Source: Xenoacremonium recifei (taxonomy: Eukaryota; Ascomycota; Sordariomycetes; Hypocreales; Nectriaceae). From it: DNA of 64,000 nucleotides. Both the position numbers and the translations under genes were made by a program. The stretch covers positions 248,001-312,000 of the forward strand of contig WOFQ01000013.1 in the NCBI GenBank assembly GCA_012184525.1. The letters are read 5' to 3'. Each line of letters starts with the position of its first letter. Within the stretch, counting starts at the first letter, position 1. The notes under the pieces were generated by a model. It saw only the letters and a list, made by a program, of their open reading frames with translations, ran no database searches and was not told the origin of the DNA. Shown here piece by piece: positions 1-11,199 of this stretch.

Positions 1-2604
1 GCGAGAAGGATTCTCCCCAGGAGGATTCGAGCCGTGCCTGTTCTGGGATAGTAGTACTGTCTTTGCGAGTCTGCCCGCATACCTCGCATACCCTCGCGTA
101 CCAACCGAGAGTGAAGATAATCATCGAAAGGAGGGGGGCCAAGGCTCCGCAGCTGGAGCGTCATTGAGGCAGTTTCTCTCAAAGTTGGAGATGCCCATCT
201 TATCGAGTTATGGCCTGGCGATGAGCACTCGCTGGTGGTTGACAGCCAAGGGACAGGGGTTGGGTCAAGTGCCGTCCCTTGAAAGAACAGGAAGAACGAG
301 GCAAGACGTCTTGGATCTTGCAGCAGAAGAAACTCCACCCGACTTGGATGGCGATCTCACTGTTGTCAGCATGTTGTAATCAGGCACGGAGGGCATCGGC
401 AAGGTCATGTCTCGAGTCATTGCATACGGCCCGTTTCTCGCGGGCACGTTTCATCAGCGTCATCGTCGGCATCGTCTTCATCTCGTTGTCGTCGATGAGG
501 GTTACCGCCTGTCGTGGTGATGATCAATCGATAGAGATAGGGGGTGGATGCAATCCAACCTGTCAAATATGGAGAGCAGTGTCCATTAATCCTCCGAGAT
601 AATGGGGTCCGTTCGTCACTATCCATGCTCTTACACCTGAGATATGGAGTAAGTAGTCCTGGCACTGAGGGCGAACATTAATTCCGTCCTTCTCTTTATT
701 CGAGGGCTTGCCAAGTTGGCGTTCTCTCGGCATGCCTACGCAAGGCGGACCCTACTCCTGCATCTGGGAGCCTCGTCCGTGATGGGAGGGATTTGGGGTT
801 TCAGGAGGCCTACAAGCACCACGGAGAGTTGTTTCTGTGGGGGTCTGGAGACGGGGCCAGACAGACGTCAGAAGCTTGGCCAGCACGAGAAGAAGCAGGG
901 GATCTGGTTGGCATTGTCTACGAGTTGGAAGCCGAGGTATTGGGTGGTGATGGGCGACTAATTACGACGGTTAAGGAACGGCGCTGTCTTATCGTTCCCT
1001 CAGGAGCGCAAGACGAGATTGGGGTTGCGAGATGAGATGAGGGGATCGTGGTGCCGAGTTTCGAAGGCCAGCTCTCTCACCTCCCAGATGCATCAGCTCC
1101 CTGGATCCCCAGCTCAAGGGCTTCCTTCGATCAGAACTGCGTTAGCCTCGCCATTCCCTCAAATCCCATACCCCGATCCAGCCGGGCAACCAAGATGAGC
1201 GAGTGAGAGAGCCCACTTGAACCCGGCGTTCGCATCTCACGTCCGGCGTTGAGTAAGTCCCGGCTGCCGTGCTAGTTAGCATCACGTACGTCCTGCTTAT
1301 GCCCTTCCGCCGCAACGTCGCTCCCGAAGCGCCCGGTAGGGCTGGCAATTAGCCCGCTGCTTACAGGACGCCATGAATCTTCACCTGTCTCGGGCAAGGC
1401 TCGGAGAGACAAGCTTTGCCCTGAAGCGGTTGCCAATTGCGAGAGAATACGACGTTGACAAGACGCAGGGTCCAGAGTCAGCGCTTGCTTGCCGCCGCCG
1501 CCACCACGACGATGCTCGTGCGCTCCCTCCACTGCCGTTTCCCGCAGGTGGCTCTTTGCAGCGCTCTCGCGATGACAATTGATTGCTCCGGACTCGCTCG
1601 GATGGTGTCAGATTGCGGCGTCGCGCCAGCATCGGCCGCCGCCCTGGGATGGATGCGAGCGGCCGTCCCTCGCTCCGTCTGCATCCACGTCCTCCTGGCC
1701 AGTAGCTACTATGCGATGCGACGATATGCGAGTGCGCGCCACCAAAGGACCACGTCGAAAGATGAATGGACGGCCTCGCCTCCGCCGCTGCAACAAACGG
1801 CCCGGTGTCCCAAGCTGTCGGGACGGCGGTGGTTCGACGACGGCAGCAGCGGTGGCCGCACCGGACGGCAATGGGACTTTCGTGGTCCCCCCGCCTGTCC
1901 GTCATTCCTTCATCGGTTTGTGTTGCTTTGCAAGTGCTGCAGCAGTGCTATTTCTATGTCGGTGAGGCCGTGGCCTAGACTGGATGGGTTAGGAGCCCTC
2001 GCTGAGGGATTCGAAACCCGGGGCCATATGTGGTTGATCGTGAGGGCGCAAGAAACGGTGGGCGTTTCGGCATCGGGACTTTCCTGCAGCGGGTAGTGCC
2101 GCGGATGGTGACGGTGACATCGAGGCTGTTTGCTGGTGCCTGGGAATGTTGCATCGTGGATTGTTGAAGATGTTTGTTGTAGACGAGATGGGTCTTGTAG
2201 GGTAAGTCTGTATGCGTGATGAGTTGGCATGAAGTCATGCTACTCTTGGGCTATATTGCGCGGTTAAATCATAGGAACCGACCCTTCTATGCATGCCTCA
2301 ATAAAAAAAAATATGAATTCGCTAGAGGAATATGGCGTCTTGCGTTATATGTCTAATTGCGCCTATGTTTAATTCCGTTACATGTGTTGAACATGTGTAC
2401 TAGGAGGTAGACAACTAAAGCGATGAAAGGGCAAATACTCTAATGCAACACCATGACCGTTTCCCTTTCCTCCCAATGTAAAGAGAGAACGAATAGAAAG
2501 TAAAGCATACCAGAGAGCACCTAAGCCTAATCCAAGAACAACGTCCATCTACTACATAACCCCCTTCTCAACACATCCAACCATACGCACAATGAAGGAT
2601 CTCT
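1..2604. other. Gene-free stretch at window start
   Basis: No open frame here has a recognisable domain, a convincing start or plausible splice partners. Overlapping frames on both strands between about 1270 and 2240 are GC-rich, low-complexity (Arg/Ser/Pro) and mutually exclusive, as expected of chance frames. From about 2230 to 2560 the sequence turns AT-rich and may be the 3' flank of the small gene that follows on the minus strand. A promoter or long UTR of a gene beyond the left edge is possible but not shown. Confidence 0.5.
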
Positions 2605-2605
2605 T

Positions 2606-2660
2606 CTGTGTCCGGTTAGGTTGGGTTACGAACAATATAGGATGAATAGAGGTAACTTAC
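2606..2660 (-). other. Candidate 3' UTR intron of the small membrane-protein gene
   Basis: A GTAAGT donor at 2660-2655, a CCTAAC branch-like element and a GGACACAG acceptor ending at 2606 make a textbook 55-nt fungal intron. It starts about 44 nt downstream of the TGA (2707-2705). It could be a real 3' UTR intron or mark an alternative isoform; I found no internal splice that would carry the frame across the stop. Confidence 0.4.
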
Positions 2661-2704
2661 CAATGATAATCTGGCGAGACACTCTGCTCTTCCTGATGAA
2701 CCTC

Positions 2705-3046
2705 TCAGGCACCAGAAATGTAGCGCCGCACAAAGTCCCAGGCATGGAAGTACACAATGTGCACAACCAGGGCGGCAACCAGAAGGTCCGTCAAGAAGCC
2801 CAGCCACCGCACGCGTCTCTTAGTCTCAAGCAGGTCCATCTTATCCTTGCCCTCCAGCGACGCCTTCAGCTGCTCCAGACACTCCTCCATCTGGGCGCCG
2901 TGGCGCTTGAGGTTGGCCTTACAGGCGTCGAGCTGCCACTGGCGAGCGTCGAATTCGCCGCGGGGCGCGAAGCGGATGGGTTGGCGAGGGGGGAAGAGGC
3001 GGTTTTTGGCGCGGGGGTGGGAGGTGGGAGAGGTTGATTCGGTCAT
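2705..3046 (-). CDS. Small single-pass membrane protein, unknown function
   Basis: Intact frame of 113 aa beginning at an ATG (3046-3044). The N-terminal third is basic and proline-containing (residues 1-32). The middle (about 33-78) is a charged, helix-prone stretch with Cys and many Glu/Lys, possibly a short coiled coil. Residues about 81-102 form one hydrophobic segment (LGFLTDLLVAALVVHIVYF) followed by a short basic tail, so the protein is probably tail-anchored or single-pass. I do not recognise the family. Support for a real gene comes from a well-formed candidate intron in the 5' UTR (3084-3132) ending 37 nt before the ATG, and another just past the stop (2606-2660). A cytosolic N-terminus with a C-terminal anchor is an inference. 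Confidence 0.65.
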   Translation of the reverse strand: MTESTSPTSHPRAKNRLFPPRQPIRFAPRGEFDARQWQLDACKANLKRHGAQMEECLEQLKASLEGKDKMDLLETKRRVRWLGFLTDLLVAALVVHIVYFHAWDFVRRYISGA

Positions 3047-3083
3047 GGTGGTGGAGGAGATGGAGGGAGGTCAGATATCACGG

Positions 3084-3132
3084 CTGGAATACAGTTAGTG
3101 AGGTGAAGTAGTGTAGGTTCTCGTGGACTTAC
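3084..3132 (-). other. Candidate 5' UTR intron of the small membrane-protein gene
   Basis: On the minus strand a perfect GTAAGT donor at 3132-3127 is followed by an ACTAAC branch-like element and a TTCCAG acceptor ending at 3084, giving a 49-nt intron. No in-frame ATG lies in the visible upstream exon, so the coding start stays at 3046. Confidence 0.55.
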
Positions 3133-3770
3133 ATGAAATGAACGCTGGGTTAAGCTGGGTATGATGCAGATGCTCGTGCAGTAGAGGTGAGGTGTAGAAG
3201 ATTGGAATATGATCAAGCCTACGGAGCTTGGAAAACCAGGAAAAGGCGAAGCTCATGGAATATAAGTAAGGCATGTCTTTTCAGCACCCTTTCGGAGCCA
3301 CAAAGCCGTAGTTTGCTGTCTTTACGCATTGCCAGCTGAGCTCATGCAGCCAGAACAAAGAATCGCCATGTCGGTTACCTTTAGTACCTGCAAGCTGGAG
3401 CACCATGCCAACGCCTCTGCTCTGGATAGCAGCTCTAATTGGGTGATGCGTGCGGGCGGTGAATTTTGCGATTTACTATGAAGGCAGACCGCCTTTATTG
3501 ACAAAGACGAGCGACATCACGTTGGCGCCGTGTCACGATAGCTCAGTCATTCTAGGCGTGGGAACAAAGCGAGATAAATTTAGCTGGAGGCAGAAGTATG
3601 CAACAAGAGGGATGGGAGATGAGGGGAGATGGGATCCATGCCAAGTAGACAGGATTGGACATCTTAATCGCCAGCGCAATACGGGCATCAAGATCTTGAG
3701 AACGTGCCGTAAGAGCGAGAAGAGGCACCACGTTTTGCTTGATTGCGAGGCTTTCTTATCGAGGATATAA
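3133..3770. other. Intergenic: upstream of small gene, downstream of esterase
   Basis: This holds the presumed promoter of the minus-strand membrane-protein gene and the 3' end of the esterase, which is transcribed toward it. I see no further gene. A frame at 3450-3770 (+) has no domain and stops where the esterase ends. Confidence 0.5.
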
Positions 3771-5507
3771 TCAACTCAATTTAGGATGATCAGTGCTTGC
3801 AATCAACATCTTCTCCCCCATGCGCGTGAACCAACTTGCTCTTTCTCGGGGTTTGATAAACTGCTCCAGTGTCCCGGCTACCTCATCGACAGGCCACTTG
3901 ACCAAATTCTTCCTGCTGTCTAAGAGCATAACCTTTCCCCGACCGTTTTCCCTGTTGAACGGCTCCCAAGGTTGCTGCCCACAGACAAAATCGACCCAAC
4001 ATTCAGAGACATTGTTGGCAGTGTCCCGATACCCTGGATCAGCACCAGGCCCTGCGACAGCGGGACCTCGTCTGACGAACGCCGTGTCAAGGGAGTGGTA
4101 AGAGTAGCCCCGGGCAAGACTTTGAGGAAAGTCGTCGGTTTTGTCGAAGCGGTATACACTAATAGGCGGCGATGTGATTCTGCGAGCGACCAGTAACGGG
4201 ACAGAAGCGAAGATACTGTCAGTCGTCAGCCTGATGAGGCCACTCAGTGTTTTCTTGTCATCATGCATGTGGTAGGCAGTAACTAGCTCTTGAGCAAACT
4301 GGGAGCTAAGTGCCGCTTTGCTAATCCAGTCTCTAATGCTCCCCGGACTGAGATTCTTCCACTCGGGATGAAAGAGCGCCATCTCATCCCGGGTCCAGCC
4401 CATCACCACTCCCTCAACCCACGGAGCAAACGCCGACACCTCTTCAAATGCGACATAGCGGTTCTGATAGACGAACCAGTTTGGGTCCCAGATTGGCCGA
4501 GTAAAGCAACCGTCGCGGAGCTCTTCTAGTTGACTGTCGGAGAGGGATCGGAGCGCCTTCAACTTTTCGGCGGTTGGTGCGGACGGCGATACTCCGGCGC
4601 TTAGCACGATGCGGTCGAAAGTCTTCTGTGACGCCTCGGGGGCTTTGAAGCTGAAGACGACGGAGGATTGGATGATGCCTCGACGGCAGACGGGTATGTT
4701 GGAGAGCAGATGGGCGAAGACGCACCATCCTCCGGCGGATTCTCCTGCTATTGTGACGTTGTTGCCATCGCCTCCAAAGTGGTGGATGTGATCACGGATC
4801 TAGAAGTCAAGACATCTCGGTCAGCCATGTCTGTAGTCCCGGAGGAGGGAGCTCAAGGGCTAACGAACCCAAAGCAAGGCATTTCGTTGGTCAACCATGC
4901 CTTTGTTCGCAAAGTAGACCTCTCCATTCTGTGCAGCCTCCTCTTCCAACTCCTTTGAAGATAGGAAACCATGGAATCCGAGGCGGTAGTTGATCCCAAC
5001 CGATATGATCGGCTTTCCAATTTGCACGGCCTTTTGCACGAGATAGTTGCCCTCTGCCATAGAGTTACCGTTGCCCATGATCCAGCCGCCACCGTGTATC
5101 CAGACAAATACCGGGAGCTTCCTGTCCTTTGAACGAAGTGCTTCGGGCGGTACATGAATGTTGAGTCTCAAACAATCCCCAGCGTCCATGGCGATACTGC
5201 CGTCTTTCTGCAGAAGAGGCCGCGCACCTTTATACAAGTACCTGCGATGCTCGAAAGCAGGATCAAGAGGCTGTGGACATATAGGACCGTATTCGGTCGC
5301 GTCAATGACACCGTCGCTTTTATCACCAAGCTCCTCAATTGCGAGTAGTCGAGACTGTCGGAATCGGTCAGGGATGGTTGCGTAGGGTATTCCTAGAAAG
5401 TTGGCCACACCGGTTGAAGATATGAGGCCATGAATCTGTAGTTCTGGTGAGATCTTGAGCCTGGGGCCCGACTCAAAAGTTAGAGACTCTGAAGCTTGCT
5501 GAGGCAT
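3771..5507 (-). CDS. Type-B carboxylesterase (alpha/beta hydrolase), two exons
   Basis: Predicted 555 aa from two exons: 5507-4869 and 4799-3771. The 69-nt intron (4868-4800) has a GTTCGT donor and TTCTAG acceptor and joins NALLW to IRDHIHHFGGD, a highly typical family sequence. I start at the ATG at 5507; the open frame extends four codons further only through a GTG. Family features: FLGIPYA near residue 45, DCLRLNIHVP, the oxyanion-hole PVFVWIHGGGW near residue 130, and the nucleophile elbow GESAGG about 20 residues after the junction. A late His in GYSYHSLDTAFV is the likely catalytic base. No signal peptide is seen, so it is probably intracellular and hydrolyses carboxylic esters of unknown identity. 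It is divergently transcribed from a sugar transporter 1.2 kb away. Family assignment is firm; the substrate is not. Confidence 0.88.
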
Positions 5508-6740
5508 GTCGTTGTTCACTCTTTAGTAGGCTTATGTAGGCTATCAGAAGTAAATTATGCAGAAGGGTTCTTGAAAGCTGTTTCGCGCACACATCGCCCG
5601 GGGAGGAGAGAACAACGCCACCTACACTCGTAAACATGTTGATAGTCTGGCTAGGCCTTTTCACGTAGCTACTACATGCAATTGATGCCAGAAGTTCTCT
5701 GGGTGACAATTTGGAGAAGCTCAAGACTCCCTCCCGCAACTGGGAGCGAAGACAAACAAACGAACCAGCCTGAATGGGGCCAGCACTGGAGAAAGTGGAT
5801 GTGACTCTTTGTTTGCCGATTACCCGGACGAATCTCGTACGATCCCTGGATGCTTGAGTCGCGATGTAGGCCTTGAAGCAATAGATAGATACCCTCTTCT
5901 CCACAGTGACAAACCCTGCATTGTGCATTTCTAGGGATCAGCAGCTACGAAGCACACTTGAATCATCTTTGATAGTAGGGTAGTGTAGTTGCCAGCTGTT
6001 ACAACGAAGAGGATGTGTAGAGAAGCCTTCTATGCTGCCTTTCAACGGCGCGTACGTCAAACAGGACTCATGTATACGCCTTGTATCGAACGACGGGACG
6101 GATTCTTGTGAGCTTAATGGAGACAATATTCGAGAATCTTATTATAAATGACTTTGAGAAATGGGAACAGATGAGCTACTTTCTGCTGTTGTTGGCCGTG
6201 GGCATCAAGCTAGCGAGGTCAACACCAACACAACCGCTGATCACCAGATCCAAGCCCCCATTTTTCGTATTCCTAGCTTGTACGAAACGAAACACTTTTA
6301 ATATCTTATATATCCAAATCCATACCGTGAACTAGAACAATACACCTGGATTAAGCTCCAAGTGTGACCTTGTCCCCATGTAAATCCCATCAGCCCCCAG
6401 CATGTGACCTTTCGGCAATCCCTTTGGGCATTAGCGAGTGTCCTTGTTCCAGATAACGATGTCTTCGTTACGGTTCTCGCTGGTATCAAACCTTGATGGT
6501 CGGTTCTGCTCGGGTGAGGTCTCAAATAAGTTTAGAGCAATGAATGGGGGTAGCATTTCATGGGGTTGGAGAGCAGGACTCGAACTGAGTGTGGAGAAGT
6601 TCACCCCATGGAGAAATGAAATAAATACTTTATTCGAAATAAGAGCCATCCCCCGGAGCGAAAATGATCTATTCCTTGTTGTATTCCTCTTTATCTCTCT
6701 ATTTCCACTCCAATCCTGGACTGACTGTGCCTCTGTGGCC
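5508..6740. promoter_or_regulatory. Divergent promoter region, esterase / sugar transporter
   Basis: A 1.2-kb spacer between the starts of the minus-strand esterase and the plus-strand transporter. No coding frame inside carries a domain. Shared control of both genes from this spacer is plausible, but I could not single out a binding site with confidence. Confidence 0.4.
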
Positions 6741-8510
6741 ATGTCACCCTCAACTTCCGCAACGGCAGCTGCCGATTCGAATGCTACTATGTATTGCCGC
6801 AGCCTCGTGACAACATGGAAATACAGCTTGATAGTCGGACTGGGTGCCATACTATTTGGAATCGATCAGGGCGCCATGACAGGTGTTCTGGCAATGAAGC
6901 AGTATGGAGATATTCCGTTGTTCTCGAAGTGATCACAGACCTAACCAAATCTTGCAGGTTCTTGATGGAGTTTGGACATTACGACCCTGTTCTTAAGGAC
7001 TACAGCATGCATCCTCAAGACCAGACCATCATATTCGGCGCTCTCCTTGGACCTTGTGTGATTTCCTCTTTCCTGTCCGGTCCTCTTGGAGCAAGATGGG
7101 GACGGCGTGTCGGTCTTCTGACCTGTGCCATCGCCTCGATCATCGGCCCCATCATCCAAGCCCTTGCACCCAACATTGGAATCATCGCCCTGGGAAGAGC
7201 ATTCACAGGACTAGGTGTCGGGTTCGCCGCTAACTTCTGCGTGACTTACTGGAGCGAAACAACACCTCCGCAGTTTCGGGGCATGGTGGTGATGATATAC
7301 CAGGGATTCATCAATGCCGCGACCTTTGTTGCTTCGTCCATGAACCAGGGAACTCACGACTTGAACAACAGATGGGCCTGGAAATCCCCCATTCTTATCA
7401 TGATCGCAGGCCCATTGGCTCTCTTGGTCTGTGTTCCATTCATCCCTGAATCTCCTCGTAAGTTGAATCACTACCATCCCGGCACGTTTGTCGGAGGCCT
7501 AAGAGAAGAACACAGGTTGGCTGGTAACTCAAGGCCGCATCGACGAAGCCCAGAAGATGTTGCAAAAGATCAGAGGCCCGACCTGGCCGGAGGAGGATAT
7601 TGCCGAGGAAATCCAGGAGATCGAGACTATGGAAGCGGTGGATAGACAACTCGAAAACTCGGCCACGTACTGGGACTGCTTCAAGGGCACCAACCATCGT
7701 CGAACTCGGATAGTTATAATGACTATGTTCTGTCAACAATTCACCGGAATCGCGTTCATCATTGGGTATAGCACCTACTTCTTCTACATGTCGGGCGTCA
7801 AGAACCCTTTCACGGTCACGGTCATCACCAGCGTATGCGGTATGGCGGGATCAGTGTCCGCATTCCCGCTCATCAAGTTCGTTGGCAGACGACCTCTGAT
7901 GATCGTGGGCGGTGCTGTATGCGCCTTGTCGATGCTCACGTTTGCCATCGTCGGAACCATTGCACCGAATAGCAATGCCGCGTCAAAGTGCTTGGTCACC
8001 TTCACCTCTCTCTACATCTTCTCTTTTGGGGCAACCTGGGGCCCGGTCACTTGGGCGGTTGTAGGAGAGATCCCGTCTAACCAGCTTCGTTCCAAAACCT
8101 TATCGCTGGGCAATATGGTCAGCTGGATGTGCACGACTTTCATCGCATGTGGTACGCCATATCTGCTGAGCGACTCATACATCAACATTGGAGCCAAGAT
8201 GGGGTTCATTTTCGGCGGATGCACCGTCTTGTCCACGATTTGGACTATTCTGTATCTTCCGGAAACCAAGGATCGCACTCTTGAAGAGATCGACGAGATG
8301 TTTCTGAACGTAAGTGAAACCCTTGAGTGTGGTTATATAGCCCCGGCCCTGGATTCCTGTTAACTTCCCATGTAGAAGGCTGCTGCGCGCAAATTTAAGT
8401 CGTATACCTGTGTCATGGCCGATGGAGGCGCATCTGACGAGAAGAAGATAGCACAGGCAGAGGAAGGAGGAGACATTGTTCAAGTCGAATCCGTGAATCT
8501 ATCGAAGTAA
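6741..8510 (+). CDS. MFS sugar transporter (sugar porter family), four exons
   Basis: Predicted 529 aa. Exons 6741-6901, 6958-7457, 7516-8309 and 8376-8510; introns of 56, 58 and 66 nt, the second and third with GTAAGT donors. The open frame runs upstream of 6741 but the first family-like residues follow this ATG. Sugar-porter signatures are complete: LFGIDQGAMTGVL in TM1, GARWGRRVGL after TM2, PESPRWL split across intron 2 before the central loop, QQFTGI in TM7, GRRPLMI, VVGEIPSNQLRSK before TM11 and PETKDRTLEEIDEMF at the end of TM12. It should be a plasma-membrane sugar:H+ symporter. The EIPS-type motif recalls alpha-glucoside and related permeases, but the substrate is inferred only. Neighbours are an esterase upstream and a regulator convergent downstream. 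Confidence 0.92.
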
Positions 8511-8727
8511 GGCTTTAAGGGGGTTGCCGATCTCGTCTGCACATGGGCAATACACTGGCTGTGGGATGCGTATTCTCTTTCTAGTCCTGATAAAATGAGA
8601 CACCAGCATGTATCAGAAAGTCGCATGCTTTAATGCCGGTTTGTCATGGTGGACAAAAGAAGCGACAGCCGAAACGACTGGATTGTGTATTAGTGTCCTC
8701 ATAAATACTTCTGGCGCTTCAGTCTCG

Positions 8728-10517
8728 TCACAACCTCTGTATAGTTTCGAAGGCTTGTCGACCAGGGCGATCATGAATTAGATCAATCCACATAATCTTC
8801 TTCAACCTTTCGCGTACACTTTCCCAAGAACTCCCTATCGTCAGTTCCTTTACCGAAGCCACGAGCCACCGTTCATTTGCATCAAAGGCTATGATGGTAC
8901 CGATGAACAGTAACCAGAGTTTCAGCTCCGCGGTGGCAGGATCTGAGACTATGAGAGTTTCTATCGCCTCTCGTAGTTGCTCAGAAAATGTCGAGTATTC
9001 TAGCTTGAGGTCCGGGATCTGGAGAAACACTGTCGTCTCGAACGCTAGAAGGCCTAGTCGCACTGCCTCCTTGATTTGCTCGTACTCCAGTGAGTATTCA
9101 AGTAGAAGAAGACGGTATTGAATAGATAACATAATTTCTTGGAAGAGCTCTGGTTGCAGCTTCTGGCGGGCAACCATAAACGTGTTTGCCAGTCGAGAAA
9201 AGTCGCGAATGTCGTAGAAAACGTTTCGCAGCTTGTGGTCCCATGATTCTACTAGAGTCTGCACTTCAGGGCTTAATGGGATATCGGAGCGAAGGGGAGT
9301 GGACAGAACTATCTTGTTGAGGAACGGATCCCACGAAATGTCGCCCTCGTACAAGCCAGGTTTGCTACCGTGCTTGATTGACCAGCCGAGGTCAACTCTG
9401 TTCCACGCGTTAGGGTTAGGGTGGTCAGGGCCAGGTCGGGGTTTCGGATAAAGGAAATATACTTACCGACATATCTTCACCTGGACTTGCCTGCTAGTGT
9501 GAAAATTTTGCAATCCTCCTCTCATTTTGACTATCTTCTTCAAGCCGTCAACATGAGCTTGGCACGCTGCCATGTCTCCTGCTGCGTCGGCCATCATGGC
9601 CAGCGTTGTCACAACCACTGTTGTAGAGTCCGAGATCTCCCTTCCCTCGTTATCGAGGCTCTCCTGAAGGAGTTGAATCGTCTTCCTGAGGCAATCTCGT
9701 GTCCGTGCAGAGAAGAGCGACGAAAGACCTGTATTAGAAGAAGAACCTGCACTGCTCTCGATCCCCATTCTACGCGAGTCAACCACGTCCTGAAAGGCGC
9801 TCACCATGAAGAGGACGGAGTGCAAGTAAGCGGCGTCGGTGTGAAGCCAGCGAAACCAACACACTTTGGTGCTGTCAGACTCGAAACACCACTCTGCAGG
9901 ATACAAGGTCTCCTTAATTGTGGTGAAGACTGGGAGGGTAAGAATGTTTACGAGGGACTTGAGGGTAAGTAAGGCCTACATCGTTGGAGAAGGTACCGTG
10001 ATCTGTCATCTAAGGGGCTAGCGAAGTTGAAGAGTGTCAAGTCAGGAGGAGGCTGCAATGGCTTCGGAAGGTAGGCCGACCTGACCGTGACGGTGCGGTC
10101 GTTGTTTTTTGCTGAGGCTGAGGCTGATGATGAGGATGAGGCCGAGGCATTGTCTTCGGGATTGACTGCGGACTCGGGAGCAGTGGATTGCCGGCTGCTC
10201 TCGTCTGGCGAAGTTTCGGGATCGGGGATCTCCTGGTTGCTCTCCTCTGGCCGCTTACTACTCCTGGTGTTCTTCCCTCGCATGACATGGCTGCGGATAA
10301 ACTTGCGAGCTTCTGGATCCGGTTTGGAGGTCGGGTCATAGGAGACAAACGCGAAATCCTTTGCTGCAGACTGGAAATCAGACAAAGGTCGTCACGACAG
10401 ACATCCGGGGGCAGCCATACAAGCAGATCCGGCGCTTCGGGGCTGAGCCTTCGGCCTCCGCCGAGTGGGGGAGCGCTTTTGTGGCGTCTCGGGCTCCGTG
10501 ATGTCCGCCGGCTCCAT
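8728..10517 (-). CDS. Fungal-specific transcription factor domain protein (Fungal_trans_2-like), four exons
   Basis: Predicted 537 aa. Exons 10517-10421, 10363-9980, 9929-9467 and 9397-8728; introns of 57, 50 and 69 nt. Splices restore SASKDFAFVSYDPTSKPDP, RFFTTIKETLYPAEWCF and KICRVDLGWSIKHGSKPGL, all characteristic of this regulator-like family. The order is a basic N-terminus, the FVSYDPTSKP...IRSHVMRGKN block (about residues 34-62), a Ser/Pro/Ala-rich linker with a poly-Ser/Ala run, then the alpha-helical regulatory domain to the end. No Zn2-Cys6 cluster is present: the first exon has no cysteine array and none lies in the following frame. It may bind DNA another way or act as a co-regulator. 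It converges on the sugar transporter and diverges from the SDR, so it is a candidate local regulator (inference). Confidence 0.8.
9398..9466 (-). other. Intron 3 of the regulator gene, containing two telomere-type repeats
   Basis: The intron starts GTAAGT at 9466 and ends AACAG at 9398. Inside, the plus strand reads GTTAGGGTTAGGG (around 9409-9421), equal to CCCTAACCCTAAC in the transcript. The CTAAC units can also serve as branch points, so chance recruitment as a splicing signal is a simpler explanation than a telomeric origin. Confidence 0.7.
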
Positions 10518-11199
10518 GATGACTAAAGCGCTCGACAGCGGACAGCGCGGGCTCCGTGAAGTCGGCAGTACCGCGTAAGTCCGGCCGTTGGGTGAAGGTG
10601 TGAAGAGTCACGATACTGCATGACAATATCCCGCGAAGGGGAAAATGCTCCTGCAGGCGCAGGAGGCTTGGCATGTGAGTCGGAGGAAAGAGCGCCGATA
10701 GTCTTACGGAAGGTTCGTTGGATTATATTCCTATTCGGGGAATATATGGGGCACGGCGATTGCGGCGTTGTGGCGCTCTAGTGTGGCTTGCGTGCGAAGA
10801 ACTTGAACTGCTTTCCTAATCGGGTCACGATCAATTGTAGATTGCAACTCCCGGTCTTGGCTATGTTGGCCACGGTGTAGAATTGAACCGGTTGACAGAT
10901 AATTCGTTTCTGAAAGGGCGATGGAGACGTCATTGCGCGCTACAGTCGCTGGAGTCGGCGAGCTTGCCTTTTGCCGCGAAAGAGATAGATATAATAGCGA
11001 GGAACGTCGTGGGTTCGAAGGACTATCGACCATCAAACAGCACGTCCTCTACAAAGCATCACATACAAATCGCATACCTATTTCATCTCCAAATATTTCG
11101 GCCAATCCAATATCGCCTTTGACTCTCACACTATAAGCCCCCTTCTACAACTCAATTAGTAGCATCCACATCGAGCAGACTTCTACCTCAGAAACAGCC
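10518..11199. promoter_or_regulatory. Divergent promoter region, regulator / SDR
   Basis: A 682-bp spacer between two divergent starts. Close to the SDR there are two CCAAT motifs near 11102-11111 and a TATAAG at 11132-11137, 63 nt before the ATG. No coding frame in it is convincing. Confidence 0.45.

Noticed and set aside
22..40. B-box-like GATTCGAGCC at the left edge
   Set aside because: Flanking bases do not form a T-stem and no cloverleaf can be drawn.
716..1035. Short overlapping plus-strand frames with natural-looking ends
   Set aside because: Only about 80 codons, no splice partners, no recognisable family.
1437..2096. 219-codon plus-strand frame near the window start
   Set aside because: No domain, Arg/Ser/Cys-rich low complexity, begins at a non-ATG codon or weak ATG context, and overlaps several equally long frames on both strands.
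4860..5519. GTG-initiated extension of the esterase
   Set aside because: An ATG four codons downstream is the normal eukaryotic start; the extension adds only four residues.
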